DNA of 64,000 bases from Sorex araneus (Eukaryota; Chordata; Mammalia; Eulipotyphla; Soricidae): positions 211,885,689 through 211,949,688 of the forward strand of contig NC_073302.1 in NCBI RefSeq assembly GCF_027595985.1, given 5' to 3'. The stretch's first letter is position 1, and the number at the start of each line of letters is the position of its first letter. Made by a program: the position numbers and the translations under genes. This document shows, one piece after another, positions 21,991-31,762 of this stretch. Below the pieces are notes generated by a model, which saw only the letters and a list, made by a program, of their open reading frames with translations, was not told the origin of the DNA and searched no databases.

Positions 21991-22284
21991 TCAGATGCAT
22001 AGGCCTGAGGTTTGACTATGAAAGGACACCCATGAACTTAACTTGCAGTTGTGATCAGGAGGAAGAGTGGAGAAAGTCGGAGTACTTAAGTCATTCACAA
22101 AGGCCTTCAGCACATGCTTCTTGCTCAGGCAGGCCGCTGGTAGAGCTGCTGTAAGACTGGCCATGAGTTGGCCATCGCTTAGACACAGCAAGACTCTTGT
22201 CTTAGCCCACTGCCCAAGAATTTCCAAGAGAAAATCCAATTCACCCTTGATCAGCACAGGGCTTGGAGTGCCAATCTTCTTCAC
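21991..22284 (-). pseudogene. Unidentified 97-codon frame, possible processed pseudogene
   Basis: A minus-strand frame starts KKIGTPSPVLIKGELDFLLE and has non-repeat, protein-like composition. It ends at a TGA, and an AATAAA follows on the same strand at about 21932. Codon-like use and the nearby polyadenylation hexamer would fit the 3' part of a retrocopied mRNA. There is no A-tail and I do not recognise the parent. A chance frame is a serious alternative. Confidence 0.2.
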
Positions 22285-22743
22285 TTTCTAGGTAAAGCTT
22301 TTGGCTTCCTGGAAGCAAGTACTGCGGCTGACCTTATTGATCACATAAACCATAGATTAATACCTGACACATTTGATATATTAAATACTGTTTCTTACAA
22401 TAAATTAAGGTAGATAAAAGATTTTCAATGATAAAGAAGAGAAAATACATTTGTAGTACTGTATTTTAGTACTGTAGTACTGTAGTCCACACTGGAAAGT
22501 TTACATGTTCTCTTTTAAAAAAAATTAGCAAATAAGTAGAAATGCGCAGCTCACAGCTGTGTGACCCCAGACTTGGCCAAACAGATGACTGGTCCTGGTG
22601 CTAGTATAGTCGGCCTGCTGCAGGCAGTGGCTGATGGGAAGTGGGTATCCAGAACTCGGGGAGGCCGAAGTTGGGGAGCTAGAGTTTGACCTGAGCTGGA
22701 CGAATTGTTCTCTCTTGGCCAAGGGCAGTAGCGATCTTTAGGA

Positions 22744-22965
22744 TCAGAGGTTCCCCAACTTATTTGAACTACTGCCCCTTTTCAGGAAAGAGTCCCTTTG
22801 TGATTTATCATCCCTTCTCGCCCCAAGTCTGCTGTTAAGGAAACAGTGTTCCCCAGTTAGACTCAAGACTACTACTGCACCTGTCCCTTGATCTTTACAT
22901 TGTGTGTTCCTCCCATCCCAGCCCAAGAGATGGTATTACAAGATGGTATTACTTAGGAAACACAG
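22744..22965. mobile_element. Possible hAT-type DNA transposon relic
   Basis: It opens with CAGAGGTTCCCCAACTTATT, similar to the terminal repeats of mammalian non-autonomous hAT elements ('cagnggttcycaac'), and ends near AGGAAACACAGCC. Internal sequence is not diagnostic. Confidence 0.3.
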
Positions 22966-22994
22966 CCTTAGAGAAAGATGAGATTGGACCAAAT

Positions 22995-23055
22995 AGATGC
23001 AGAGTGCTGTACCAGACTGCTGTACCCAGAGTGCTGTATCGAGTGCTATACCTGC
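22995..23055. repeat. Short minisatellite-like repeat
   Basis: About three to four imperfect units of AGAGTGCTGTACC (variants ACTGCTGTACCC, GAGTGCTGTATC, GAGTGCTATACC). Confidence 0.75.
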
Positions 23056-23148
23056 TCTGCAAAATATTGGTTAAATGAATGGAAGAAATTAAGTCAGAAA
23101 GTAGTGAGATCTCTGTATATTACCTGCTTACTAAATAATCCTCTAGTC

Positions 23149-23467
23149 CAGGGGTCTGCAAACTTTAATGCATCCAAAGTGTAGATAGTTTAGACTTCTT
23201 GGGTCATGTGGTCTCTGTTGCACTTACTTAATTCTTCCATTGTAGTGCGATAGTAGCCATAGGAAAATGTGTAAGAGAATGAGTAACTATAAAGCCCTAT
23301 TTATGAGAACTTTGAATTTCATATATGTTCACTTGACACCAAACAATAGTCTTTTAAAAATATTTTGAGCCATTTTAAATTATGAAATCTACTCTCGGAC
23401 TGTGGCCTTGTAAGAACAGGCAGTGGGCTGTGTTTGGGCCCTGGAAACTCTGGTTTGCTGACCCCTG
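23149..23467 (+). mobile_element. Non-autonomous hAT DNA transposon (MER class)
   Basis: Terminal inverted repeats are visible: CAGGGGTCTGCAAAC at the left end and GTTTGCTGACCCCTG at the right, one mismatch over 15 bp. The body (GGTCATGTGGTCTCTGTTGC, AGTGCGATAGTAGCCATAGG, AACAGGCAGTGGGCTGTGTT) follows the well-known mammalian element that begins 'caggggtcggcaaac'. About 319 bp. The flanking 8-mers no longer match, so it is old. Confidence 0.85.
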
Positions 23468-23570
23468 ATTTGGGCGGTAAATGACTGTCAGTTAAGATGC
23501 CAAAAGCTTAGTGTTACTGAAATAGATGTTCTCTAGGACAATGCTGTTGGTGACACTGTCTTGTTTTATA

Positions 23571-23880
23571 GGTGACACTGATGATAAAAACCCATTCAAG
23601 AATTTAGATGTGACATCTGCAGCAGGTTCCAATCTCTCAGCTCTAAGACAAACTGGATACTCCGTAAAGATTTTTCGCCTGTTATGCACAGAGAGCCAAA
23701 ATCCGTTACTGAAATGGTCTGGGTGAGCTGCCCGCTGCGTCCAGTGATGCACTAGTAGACAAAGAAGTTGAAAAAGAAGGCTGGCAGATTCTTTGGATGA
23801 CTGACAGAGAGTGACACCAATATGGCACCATGCTGTATTATGATTCCGAGGACTTCATGACTAAATAAAAATCCTTTTTT
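23571..23880 (+). pseudogene. Terminal-exon-like block or pseudogene fragment
   Basis: A pyrimidine-rich stretch ending TTTTATAG is followed by a frame of about 50 codons (GDTDDKNPFKNLDVTSAAGS at its start) to a TGA at about 23724. An AATAAA lies at 23863, about 140 bp later. This is the layout of a last coding exon. No family is recognised and there is no poly(A) run after the signal. A second open frame (beginning near 23722 with ELPAASSDAL) continues past the stop, hinting at a frameshifted pseudogene. Confidence 0.25.
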
Positions 23881-24700
23881 TTCCCTTCTGGTCTGGGTGG
23901 GGTGGGTGTTTGAAATAAATTTAATCTTAATGTGGGGAATGTGTGAATTAGCATTCAGTTGTTTTGGTAACCAAACATTAAAAATCTTGTTTATGTAACT
24001 TATATTAGTTATCACTTTTAAATATTGGATTCTCATATTTTTGAGATATACAATAAAGAAGATCATCTGTTTAATCTAAAGAAAAAGGTTAAGGACCATG
24101 ATTTTTCATACAGAACACTTTGGAGAAAACTTGAAATTTTGCTCCCCTAGAGTGTTTTTAAAAAAGTATTTCTATTTGCGAAGAGCTGCTGAACTCAGAT
24201 TTTTTTTTTTTTAGAAAAACATCCTTTTGTGTAGGCTCTTGAACTCATGTTATAAAAATTATAAAATCATATTGTACAGTAGTAACGTGCATAGGATAGT
24301 TGAGTTAAATTAATAACTTTATCTCTGTTAACTAAATTTACTTAAAATGGTCTAGCAACCTTGTGTGAATTGAAAATAAACCTGGGTACGTCTGTGTATA
24401 AAGTCATGAGAAAACTGAATAAAACATCAAATATTCTGCGAACCAAATCATTATTTTATTTGGTTAGGGTTCTCTGCTTTTGGTATACATCTATTTGTAC
24501 CAATTATATAGGATTTGAAAGCTGTTCTGGGAAATGAGGTGAATGGGTTCTCTTAAAATTAGATCAAGTTTTTTCTTCTGTGAGTCTTTGCTATATTTTC
24601 ATCTTAACATTCAACAGAAACTCTGGAAGCCCAGGGTATAAGACATCATATTTTATAAAATTCACGCAACGCATCTACCAACAGATTCCCTCTCGAATAC
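23881..24700. other. AT-rich single-copy DNA
   Basis: No recognised features in about 820 bp. Confidence 0.5.
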
Positions 24701-24820
24701 CTTGAAATCTTTATTCAAGGCATACGCTGTTCTGTTTTTCAGTGCCACTGCTTCTGCGCGGGTCCGGCCCGAGTGCAGGGCAGCTAACACAGCCGTCCTG
24801 CCGGGAAAAAGAACTGTGGG
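24701..24820 (-). other. Exon-like open block on minus strand
   Basis: On the minus strand CCACTCTCCAG precedes 24820 and GATTTCAAG|GTATTC follows at 24701, giving a 120-nt block with acceptor and donor consensus. It is open in a frame with phase 0 (PTVLFPGRTAVLAALHSGRT at the start) and keeps CpGs in an AT-rich setting. No family recognised. It is opposite in direction to the CpG-island donor. It could be an isolated ancient exon, part of an unrecognised repeat, or chance. Confidence 0.25.
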
Positions 24821-25244
24821 CTGGAGAGTGGAAGTTACACACATCTCATTTACAAGTCAGATTAGGATCAGAGTCATAGCGTAGCTTTCTGTGGAATTGA
24901 TTTCATTTCATGGTTTTTAAGTTATTTTTTTCATTGAGGCAGTGCCTGTAACTAACTGAGAGATAGGTGTGTTACAGCATTTAAATGCCTTGAGCTTTTT
25001 TGAAATAGACTGAAAAGGATATTCTTACAGATTAGATCCTAGAACTCAGGTATTTTGAAATAAAGTGTTCTTTAAAATGTGTTTATTGTGCCATAATTAA
25101 ATTACCCAATGGATTGTATTCAGGGATACTACAGTTAATATTTGAAAAACTTTGCCGCTTCCAGCTGTAAGGTACTTTGGGAAAGACTTATGATTTTGGG
25201 TGTGTTTAAATAAAGTATCAAACATGTTTTTATCTTCATTTTCT

Positions 25245-25396
25245 TGTTTTTTGTTTTGGGACTACACCCAGCAGTGCTCAAGGTTTACTCGAGGCTGTAT
25301 GCTCAGGGAACATAATGCACACACTTTTGGGGATCGAACAGGGCTAGCAGTGTGCAAGGCAAGTGCCTTTACTCCTGTGATATCTCCCTGGTCCCA
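25245..25396 (-). mobile_element. Old type A SINE
   Basis: TTTTGGGACTACACCCAGCA, GCTCAAGGTTTACTC, GGATCGAACAGGGCTAGC, GTGCAAGGCAAGTGCC in reverse order. The 3' end (head) is at CTCCCTGGTCCC. Confidence 0.85.
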
Positions 25397-26195
25397 GAAG
25401 TTAAGGTATTTTTTTAATAAGAAATACATGGATTTATCATTGATAGTCCATTCAAATCTGCAATTGTGGTCTGAAAATCTTTTACATGAGAGAGAACTTT
25501 GTAGGTTGCAGTGGTCAGCTTTATCTCTAATGTAGACATTTTTTGAATGCAGTTTATAGATGGAGCTTGATATAGCTACTTTTAATTTACCAACTATTGA
25601 AATTTATTAAGAAAATTTAGTTCATTATAGGAAGGATAGAGTTTTCTCTTGAATTTGAGAACAGCGTTGCAAAAAAACTGCTAACTTTTCAGATGGACTT
25701 AATACATAACTTAGAAGACAATCTGGAGAGGAAGATTCAAGTGCTTAAATTTAGCTTGTATCTAGTGGTCCAAAGAATCAGCTAATTTTCGTGAATTACT
25801 TTCTGAGGTAACAAAACTTGAGTTTATAAGGTCTTGAGAATTCATAACAGTTACGTTTTCTTGGTCATTGTGACTATGCTTTACACATTACCTACTTAGT
25901 CATGATATTTGTAGCACATGAGGAAGAAGGGACCTGATTTTTACAGATTTCAAAAAAAATCTTACGGAGAAAGGTGCAATAAGCCTACAGGACTTTTCAC
26001 TTTAGCAGAGTGCCACAGCCCGGTGGGTCATTCCCATCTTCCCTTCCCCTGAGCTCGGTGTACCCCAGGTTGTAGGAAAACAGTAGAATATAAGGAGGGA
26101 GAGTAAGATTATTCTTGTGATAGTAATAAAATCAGTATTTTTGTAGTGACAAGGTACTGAGTTAGTATATCAGCATAATTTAATGGTTTACTCTG
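25397..26195. other. Single-copy DNA
   Basis: Nothing recognised. Confidence 0.5.
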
Positions 26196-26204
26196 ATGTA
26201 CTAT

Positions 26205-26471
26205 TAAAATCTTTCCTGGTGGTGCTTGGCATGGGTTGGGGGCATTCCCAGGATGGTTTTTGACCTGGAAGTTCATGCATGATGGTTTAGTTCTCAGGAC
26301 TTTTGGTGCAAGGGGCAACAAGGGCCACACTGGTGGTGTTTGGAGCCTGTCAGATTTATTGTCCGATTTAGGGGTGCTTTGGGGGTCGTGTTCAGTACTG
26401 AGGGTAGAATCTCAGACCTTCCACATCACATATGAGCCTGTGTTCCACTACTAGAGCCATATCTCTGGCCC
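26205..26471 (-). mobile_element. Decayed SINE, possibly two
   Basis: CTGGTGGTGCTTGGCATGGG and CTGGTGGTGTTTGGAGCC both look like the core. The head ends CATATCTCTGGCCCC at 26471. The spacing is too long for one element, so two overlapping old insertions are likely. Confidence 0.6.
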
Positions 26472-26499
26472 CTCTGATGTACATTTTCTATGCATTATT

Positions 26500-26615
26500 T
26501 TTAAACTCTTTCCACAACTTTAAAAACATACAATCACCCCAGATTTCTGATGAAGAAATTAGAAGCCAAGCGGTAAAATCAAGCCTTGTAGAATTAGTCT
26601 TACAGTAAGTAGCTT
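26500..26615 (-). mobile_element. Possible MIR relic
   Basis: CCCCAGATTTCTGATGAAGAAATTAG and AAGCGGTAAAATC parallel the reverse MIR segment 'attttacagatgaggaaactga...aggttaagt'. Weak. Confidence 0.35.
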
Positions 26616-26712
26616 TTGCTTCATTTTGTGTAGAGACCTGTTTTCTCCCAGTGAGAGACAAGTGATCGAAATGGGAAGATTTTTAAATACATATATATAT
26701 ATACACATATAT

Positions 26713-26803
26713 TTTGACTGGGGAAGATGTCAGGGATTGGATCCAGGGCTTCATATAAGTGAAGCATACACTTATGCTCTGGGACTGAGCTATATCCCTG
26801 GAC
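26713..26803 (-). mobile_element. tRNA-Ala-related SINE fragment
   Basis: Reverse-complemented, it reads GGGATATAGCTCAGTC (A box) ... AAGCCCTGGATCCAATCCCTG (B box region), the layout of tRNA-Ala-derived (ID-like) elements. It is unlike the SOR head, whose A box is TAGCACAGCGG. An AT microsatellite (26688-26712) is at its tail side. Confidence 0.5.
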
Positions 26804-27079
26804 CTTGGGAAAATTTTAAGATTAATGACTTGGTATGAATGCTTTCACATTGGTGGTATAGAAGTAAAGTGGGCTCTCTTTGGAAAGCAGTGAGATAAAT
26901 TTGCAAATGCTGTATCAATTTGGAATTCTTTCAACAATTCAGTCGGTTATTCTTAGTGTAGTATTATATTGCTATATCATGGGCAAGTGATACCATCATG
27001 CAAAATCCATATGAGAGGTGGATGATGAACTTTCATAGTAAGGCAAATTGGATATCATCAAAGGTAACTACTAAAACAG

Positions 27080-27333
27080 GCTGGAGCGACAGCACAGCGG
27101 GTAGGGCGTTTGCCTTGCACACGGCTGACCCGGGTTCCATTCCTCCCTCTCAGAGGGCCTGACAAGCTACCGAGAGTATCCTACCCACATGGCAGAGCCT
27201 GGCAAGCTCCCTGTGGCGTTTTCGATCTGCCAAAAACAGTAACAACAAGTCTCACAATGGAAATGTTACTGGTGCCCACTTGAGCAAATTGATGAGCAAT
27301 GGGACTGCAGTGATGACAGTGATGATGTGATGA
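27080..27333 (+). mobile_element. Type B SINE with target duplication
   Basis: Head GCTGGAGCGACAGCACAGCG, both GAGCCTGGCAAGCT-type modules, TCTCACAATGGAAATG and a tail of GATGACAGTGATGATGTGAT repeats. Flanks: 13-bp ACTACTAAAACAG (27067-27079) against ATTACTAAAACAG (27334-27346), one mismatch. Confidence 0.95.
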
Positions 27334-27346
27334 ATTACTAAAACAG

Positions 27347-27925
27347 TTTGAGAATAAAGGAATGATAAATTGTAAATGTCATGAGATGCATTAAAATGAA
27401 AACTATAAATGTTCACAGGCTATGTAAGTAGACATATATAGCCTGAACAAAGTATCTTCTTGGAAAGGACACATTCCGTTCCTGGGTAGTATCAGGGCTT
27501 TAGTAGCTGTTTATTGAAATGGAGAAGATAACTCTGCGTTCATGCTTTAAGATCTAATTACCCAGTTACGTGTGTTGGGTATGGAGTAAAATGATACAGG
27601 ATCTTTGGTTATGCCATTCATGGGAGGAGTGGAGTAATTCAAAACTTAAGCACTGACAGTGTCGCAAGTATTTGGTGCTTTGGTAAAGGGTCTGGAGACA
27701 TGAAGACAGGAAAAGATGATTGTTGCCGTAATGAAGCCAAGAAAAGATTGTCGAGCTCAAAATGTTAGAAAACATTTAAAATATTTAAGAAACTTACTGG
27801 ACCATATGAAAAAAACAGTTTGTAGGGAAAGCTTTTGGATGAAAAGGATATGAAGTAATAAGGACTATTTAAGAGGCAAGGGATTGTGTGATATTCTTGG
27901 AGCAATAAGTCAGGAAAAGTGATTT
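27347..27925. other. Single-copy DNA
   Basis: No repeats or exons recognised. Confidence 0.5.
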
Positions 27926-27938
27926 AAGAATAAGTTTC

Positions 27939-28120
27939 GGGGGATGGAGCAGTAGCACAGCGGGGAGGGCGTTTTGCCTTGCACGCGGCCGACCTGGGTT
28001 CGATTCTCAGCATCCCATATGGTCCCCTGAGCACCGCCAGGAGTAATTCCTGAGTGCATGAGCCAGGAGTAACCCCTGTGCATCGCCGGGTGTGACCCAA
28101 AAAGCAAAAAAAAAAAAAAA
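27939..28120 (+). mobile_element. Young type A SINE with exact 13-bp duplication
   Basis: Near-consensus copy: GCAGTAGCACAGCGGGGAGG, GGTTCGATTCTC, CATCCCATATGGTCCCC, GAGCACCGCCAGGAGTAATT, CATCGCCGGGTGTGACCC, AAAAAGC and a pure A tail. The target duplication AAGAATAAGTTTC at 27926-27938 and 28121-28133 is perfect, so the insertion is recent. Confidence 0.97.
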
Positions 28121-28133
28121 AAGAATAAGTTTC

Positions 28134-30190
28134 ACTGAGAGAGCAGTAGTAAGGGTCTCAAAGATTGCACATAGAAAAAGACTGGGTAGGTGGGAGAGTC
28201 GCGTTCCTTAAGTTTAGATTGTTCCTATTTTATGTTCATCACAAACGACTGCATATTTTTTGTTGTGACCTTCCAAGGAAAGCCATGTTTATTCTTCCCA
28301 TTGATTCTCTGAACCCTTATGGATGTTTCTGTAGGCTAAAATTATCCATTTCCTTTTGACAGTGGATAAACACCTTAGACTTGGATTTGTGTTTTAGAAT
28401 TGCCATAGACTAAAATTTGTTATGATTATTTTCAAGTAATTCTGCTTTTGGAAACGGATTACTTCTTACATTAACTTGCTATTCTTGCATCATCTAGAAG
28501 TTAAAAAATACATGTGCGTGTGTTAAGTAAGATAACAGTAGTCTTCTAAAGTAAAATTTGAGAAGATGTAGATTTTTCCTTCATCCCTTTTTTTTTGATG
28601 TGTTTAATTAGTAGCTCTCCCTTCTTTTTCTTTTCTTTTTGGGTAAATCTTTATTTTATGAAAGATCCCTATTAATAAGGAAGCAGTGATGTTATCTAGG
28701 AGTAACACACTAGAAATTAGATAACTGGATAACTAGAACTCTCAGGGTTTCGGCTCAAAGCTGAAAACAAAGGATAATAAGTATTTCACATCCTAAAGAG
28801 GGTTGTGAAACTCAGTAAAAGAGAATAGGGTGCAGCAGCACCCACTTTCTTCATATAACTTAGAAAAAGGAAGGCCATAAGTGTCACTCGGGTGATGAAT
28901 TGTTCATCTAGCAGAGAGGAATCCCTGACTTCTTCCCAAGAGAACCTTTAGTTCTCAGCCCAGGATTTGGATATCCCTGCTGAAGTGTAGATTCAAATGT
29001 AACACATTTTCCAAATGTTTAATGAACTGAAAAATCTTTTTTTAATTGGGGGAGGAGATAGGCCTCTCAACTAGTGCTACGAACCCAGGGCCCTCCCACA
29101 GTGCTCAGCCACCGAACCAGCAGGCCAACTGCTTAAGAATGTGGCACAGCTCAGGCCGTGTGATGCCTGAGATTGCTCCTGGGTATAGCTCGCATCGCTC
29201 CGGGTGTCCAGGGCCACGTCCTCCAGTGCCCAGGGGTCTCCAGAACTGTAGCCTGTGATGCTGCAGGGACTCTGGTTGGGGACTGATAGAGCAATTGACA
29301 CCTTTTAGATGATTTCCTAGAGTTTCAAGGCCCTCAAGCAGCGATTCCAAACTCGTTTCTGGAGGGACTAGAGAGATCAGAGCCGTGCTGAATGAGAGGG
29401 CGGTAGGTAAGAGTGAAGCTTGAGCTCACTTTAGTAGGTCTTGTGAGATGAGCCGCTTGCTCAGTGATGGCACATTTGGTGTGTGGGAGGGGATAGAGGT
29501 CAGTCTGCCAGCATTTCACCACATGCCAGTTTGGTGAAAGGGCTACTCTTCTTTCTTGTAATTTACTGTCTTCCTGCTATAACCCCCCCAAATATAGCAC
29601 CCATTTGTACCGAGACAGTGTGCTCTCTGTAATTGCGCAGATAACTGGATTGTTTTGCTTCATGGCCATCCTGTATCCCCAGTGATTCAGATATTTGTCC
29701 CTTTTCCTATGACTGTCCTGATCTACAAGAATCAGAATGTAAGGGAGATGGTAAAGGTGATAACTAGGAAGAATGTTGGGGGCCAGGAAAAATGGTGGAT
29801 CTTCGGTTGGTATGACATGGAAATAGGGTTCTGGGTGCTAGCTGAATAGGATAGGGAACTGAAATTTTATTTGGGCTTCACTGGTATTTTGGAGTCTTTG
29901 AAAGTAAGAAGCATTAGAGTGTATCCCGATGATGCAGACAGAGATGGGGAACTGAGCTTCAGAAGAGTATACTCAGAGTGCTGATATTAGTGATTATCTC
30001 CTGTTTAGTTCAGTCTATTGTTTTCTTAGTTTAATGGGATTTTAATTTAGTTGAACAAACCTACAGCATGTTACATATAATACTGTGCATTTTAAGGAAG
30101 AAAAAGATCACTAAGATTTTCCTCTCTTCAGGAACTTTTGCTGTTGAGTGTTAAGCTTAATCCATGGTAGGACACATAGATGCTGTTGAT
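28134..30190. other. Mostly single-copy DNA
   Basis: About 2 kb. Around 29060-29240 there are faint SINE-like words (GCTACGAACCCAGGGCCCTC, GATTGCTCCTGGG), probably a very old copy. No coding evidence. The frames of 62-81 codons at 29046-29522 overlap on both strands and have no domain. Confidence 0.45.
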
Positions 30191-30194
30191 GCTG

Positions 30195-30380
30195 TCTCAT
30201 GTTGAAGTGGAACCATGAGAACTGTAGACGTGTTAGGAATGTGGAAAGACATGACACAATGGGGTTCAGGACAGCTTTTCTGGGGGAGACTGACTTGTGC
30301 CTTGACAAAAGAGAAGGTACCAACTGAGGCAAAGGTAAGAGGAATAATCAGGAATCAGGAATAATCAGGAATTGGGAATG
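30195..30380 (+). mobile_element. L2-like relic with short tandem repeat
   Basis: GGACAGCTTTTCTGGGGGAG, CTTGTGCCTTGACAAAAGAG and AGGTACCAACTGAGGCAAAG resemble the L2 3' block 'ggcttcctggaggaggtgac...gccttgaaggatg...ggcaaag'. At its end GAATAATCAG/GAATCAG is repeated locally (30337-30372). Confidence 0.4.
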
Positions 30381-30441
30381 GATAGAAAGCTGGGAAGTGG
30401 TAATGCTTGTTCACAGTGAAAAAGGAAACATTTAACTTTTT

Positions 30442-30455
30442 AAAGAATGGATTCA
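30442..30455. repeat. Target-site duplication, left copy
   Basis: AAAGAATGGATTCA. An identical copy is at 31177-31190. The two exactly bracket the 721-bp element between them. Confidence 0.9.
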
Positions 30456-31176
30456 CACCTGCTTAATAGTCCTCATAATATGGCGGATGCCATACCACTT
30501 CTCCCTGAAAAGGGAAAAAGAAACCTAGAAAGAAGGATCTTTCCTCTCCTTGGCTGGCGTGGGCGTATGGCTCAGTTCACAGTCTAGAGACATGGCTGCA
30601 AGCAGTTTCTGGGACCAGAAGTAGTCTAGCTGGCCTCCGGATTGTGGTCGATCAGCCTCAGAGCGGCTGCACAAAAGTGTGGCCACCCGGGTTGAATCTC
30701 ACCAAAACATGCCCCTGTATCGTCCCCTGGCCCGAGAATGCCCACGCATCCTGCTGTTTCAAGTTCATAAGTCTTTTTTTTTTCTCCTTCTTTAGCCACC
30801 AAGTTCATACCTGCTATTTAATAGCCCTCATAATATGGCAGGCGCGACGCTGCTTCGACTTCATATCTTGTCATCAAGATATGAAGCAGGGCTGTTTTTT
30901 TTTGGGGAAACTCCAACAACAATAGTGATTTCTGTGTTGAAATATGGAATGTAATCAAGGTAAAGAGAAAATGAAGTGAAATTTATCAGCTATGCAGGTG
31001 GGGGTAGGGGGTCGGGGGGGTGGGAGATATACTGGGGTGTTTGGTGGTGGAATATAGGCACTGGTGAAGGGACGGGTGTTCGAGCATTATATAACTGAGA
31101 CATAAGCCTGAGAATTTTGTAACATTCCACATGGTGATTCAATAAAATAAGTAATTTTAAAAAACCTGAAAAAAAA
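30456..31176 (+). mobile_element. Composite non-autonomous retroelement, complete
   Basis: Between identical 14-bp repeats lie three parts. First, a GC-richer 5' part contains CCTCATAATATGGC at 30471-30484 and again at 30826-30839, a period of 355 bp. Second, a middle part has a 12-bp hairpin (30859-30886) and a G-run cluster (30998-31024). Third, the 3' end GGTGAAGGGACGGGTGTTCG closely matches GGTGGAGGGATGGGTGTTCG of the L1 tail at 60338, then AATAAAATAA and poly(A). There is no open frame for a reverse transcriptase, so it must be mobilised in trans, presumably by L1. ATATGGCGG resembles a YY1 site as found at many L1 5' ends. Confidence 0.8.
30859..30886. repeat. 12-bp perfect hairpin, 4-nt loop
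   Basis: CTTCATATCTTG - TCAT - CAAGATATGAAG inside the composite element. On RNA it would form a stable short stem-loop. Confidence 0.9.
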
Positions 31177-31190
31177 AAAGAATGGATTCA
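31177..31190. repeat. Target-site duplication, right copy
   Basis: AAAGAATGGATTCA directly after the poly(A) run, matching 30442-30455 without mismatch. Confidence 0.9.
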
Positions 31191-31481
31191 AGGTGTCTGG
31201 AAATAGTTTAGAGACAAAAATGCTTGCCTTTTGACTGTAATGTCTTAAGTTTGATCCCTAACACTTACCACACGTATTTAGAAGTATCCCAGTGGCATGC
31301 TGTTTGGGACCCTCAGTTCCACAGCATTAAGTTGTGGTCTCTGGGGTACTGTAACCAGGATAGTCATTGCAGCAGCATCAGAAATGAACAAAGGAAAGGA
31401 AGGGGTATATGTGCAAAACAGTGGTTAGTAATTTTAGTCACCAGTTAAGCATGCTTGCCAATACCATTCTGGTTGAAGTTC

Positions 31482-31762
31482 GGGGCTTTTTTTTTTTTTT
31501 TGATGTGTGTGTGGGGTGGAGGGGTCACCTTCCAAGCAGTACTCAGCCCAGGTGCCACTCCTAACGACACTTTCCTGGGTGATGTATTGGCAGTTCAGTG
31601 CTCAAGCCTGAAGGGCCATCGTGGAGATTCTCCGGAGGACAACAGGGCTATCAGTACTCAGGTGGGGAGGGATGAGCTGTGGTTCCAGTGATCAAACTTG
31701 GGGTCTCGGACCTCAGGCATGTTGGGCACATGCTCTTAGCCTTTGAGCTCTCTGTAACCCTG
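31482..31762 (-). mobile_element. Decayed SINE
   Basis: It begins with poly(T) (31486-31501), then AAGCAGTACTCAGCCCAGG. The head remnant is CAGTGATCAAACTTGGGG. The middle is longer than the standard element, so a nested or unrelated insertion is likely. Confidence 0.5.
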
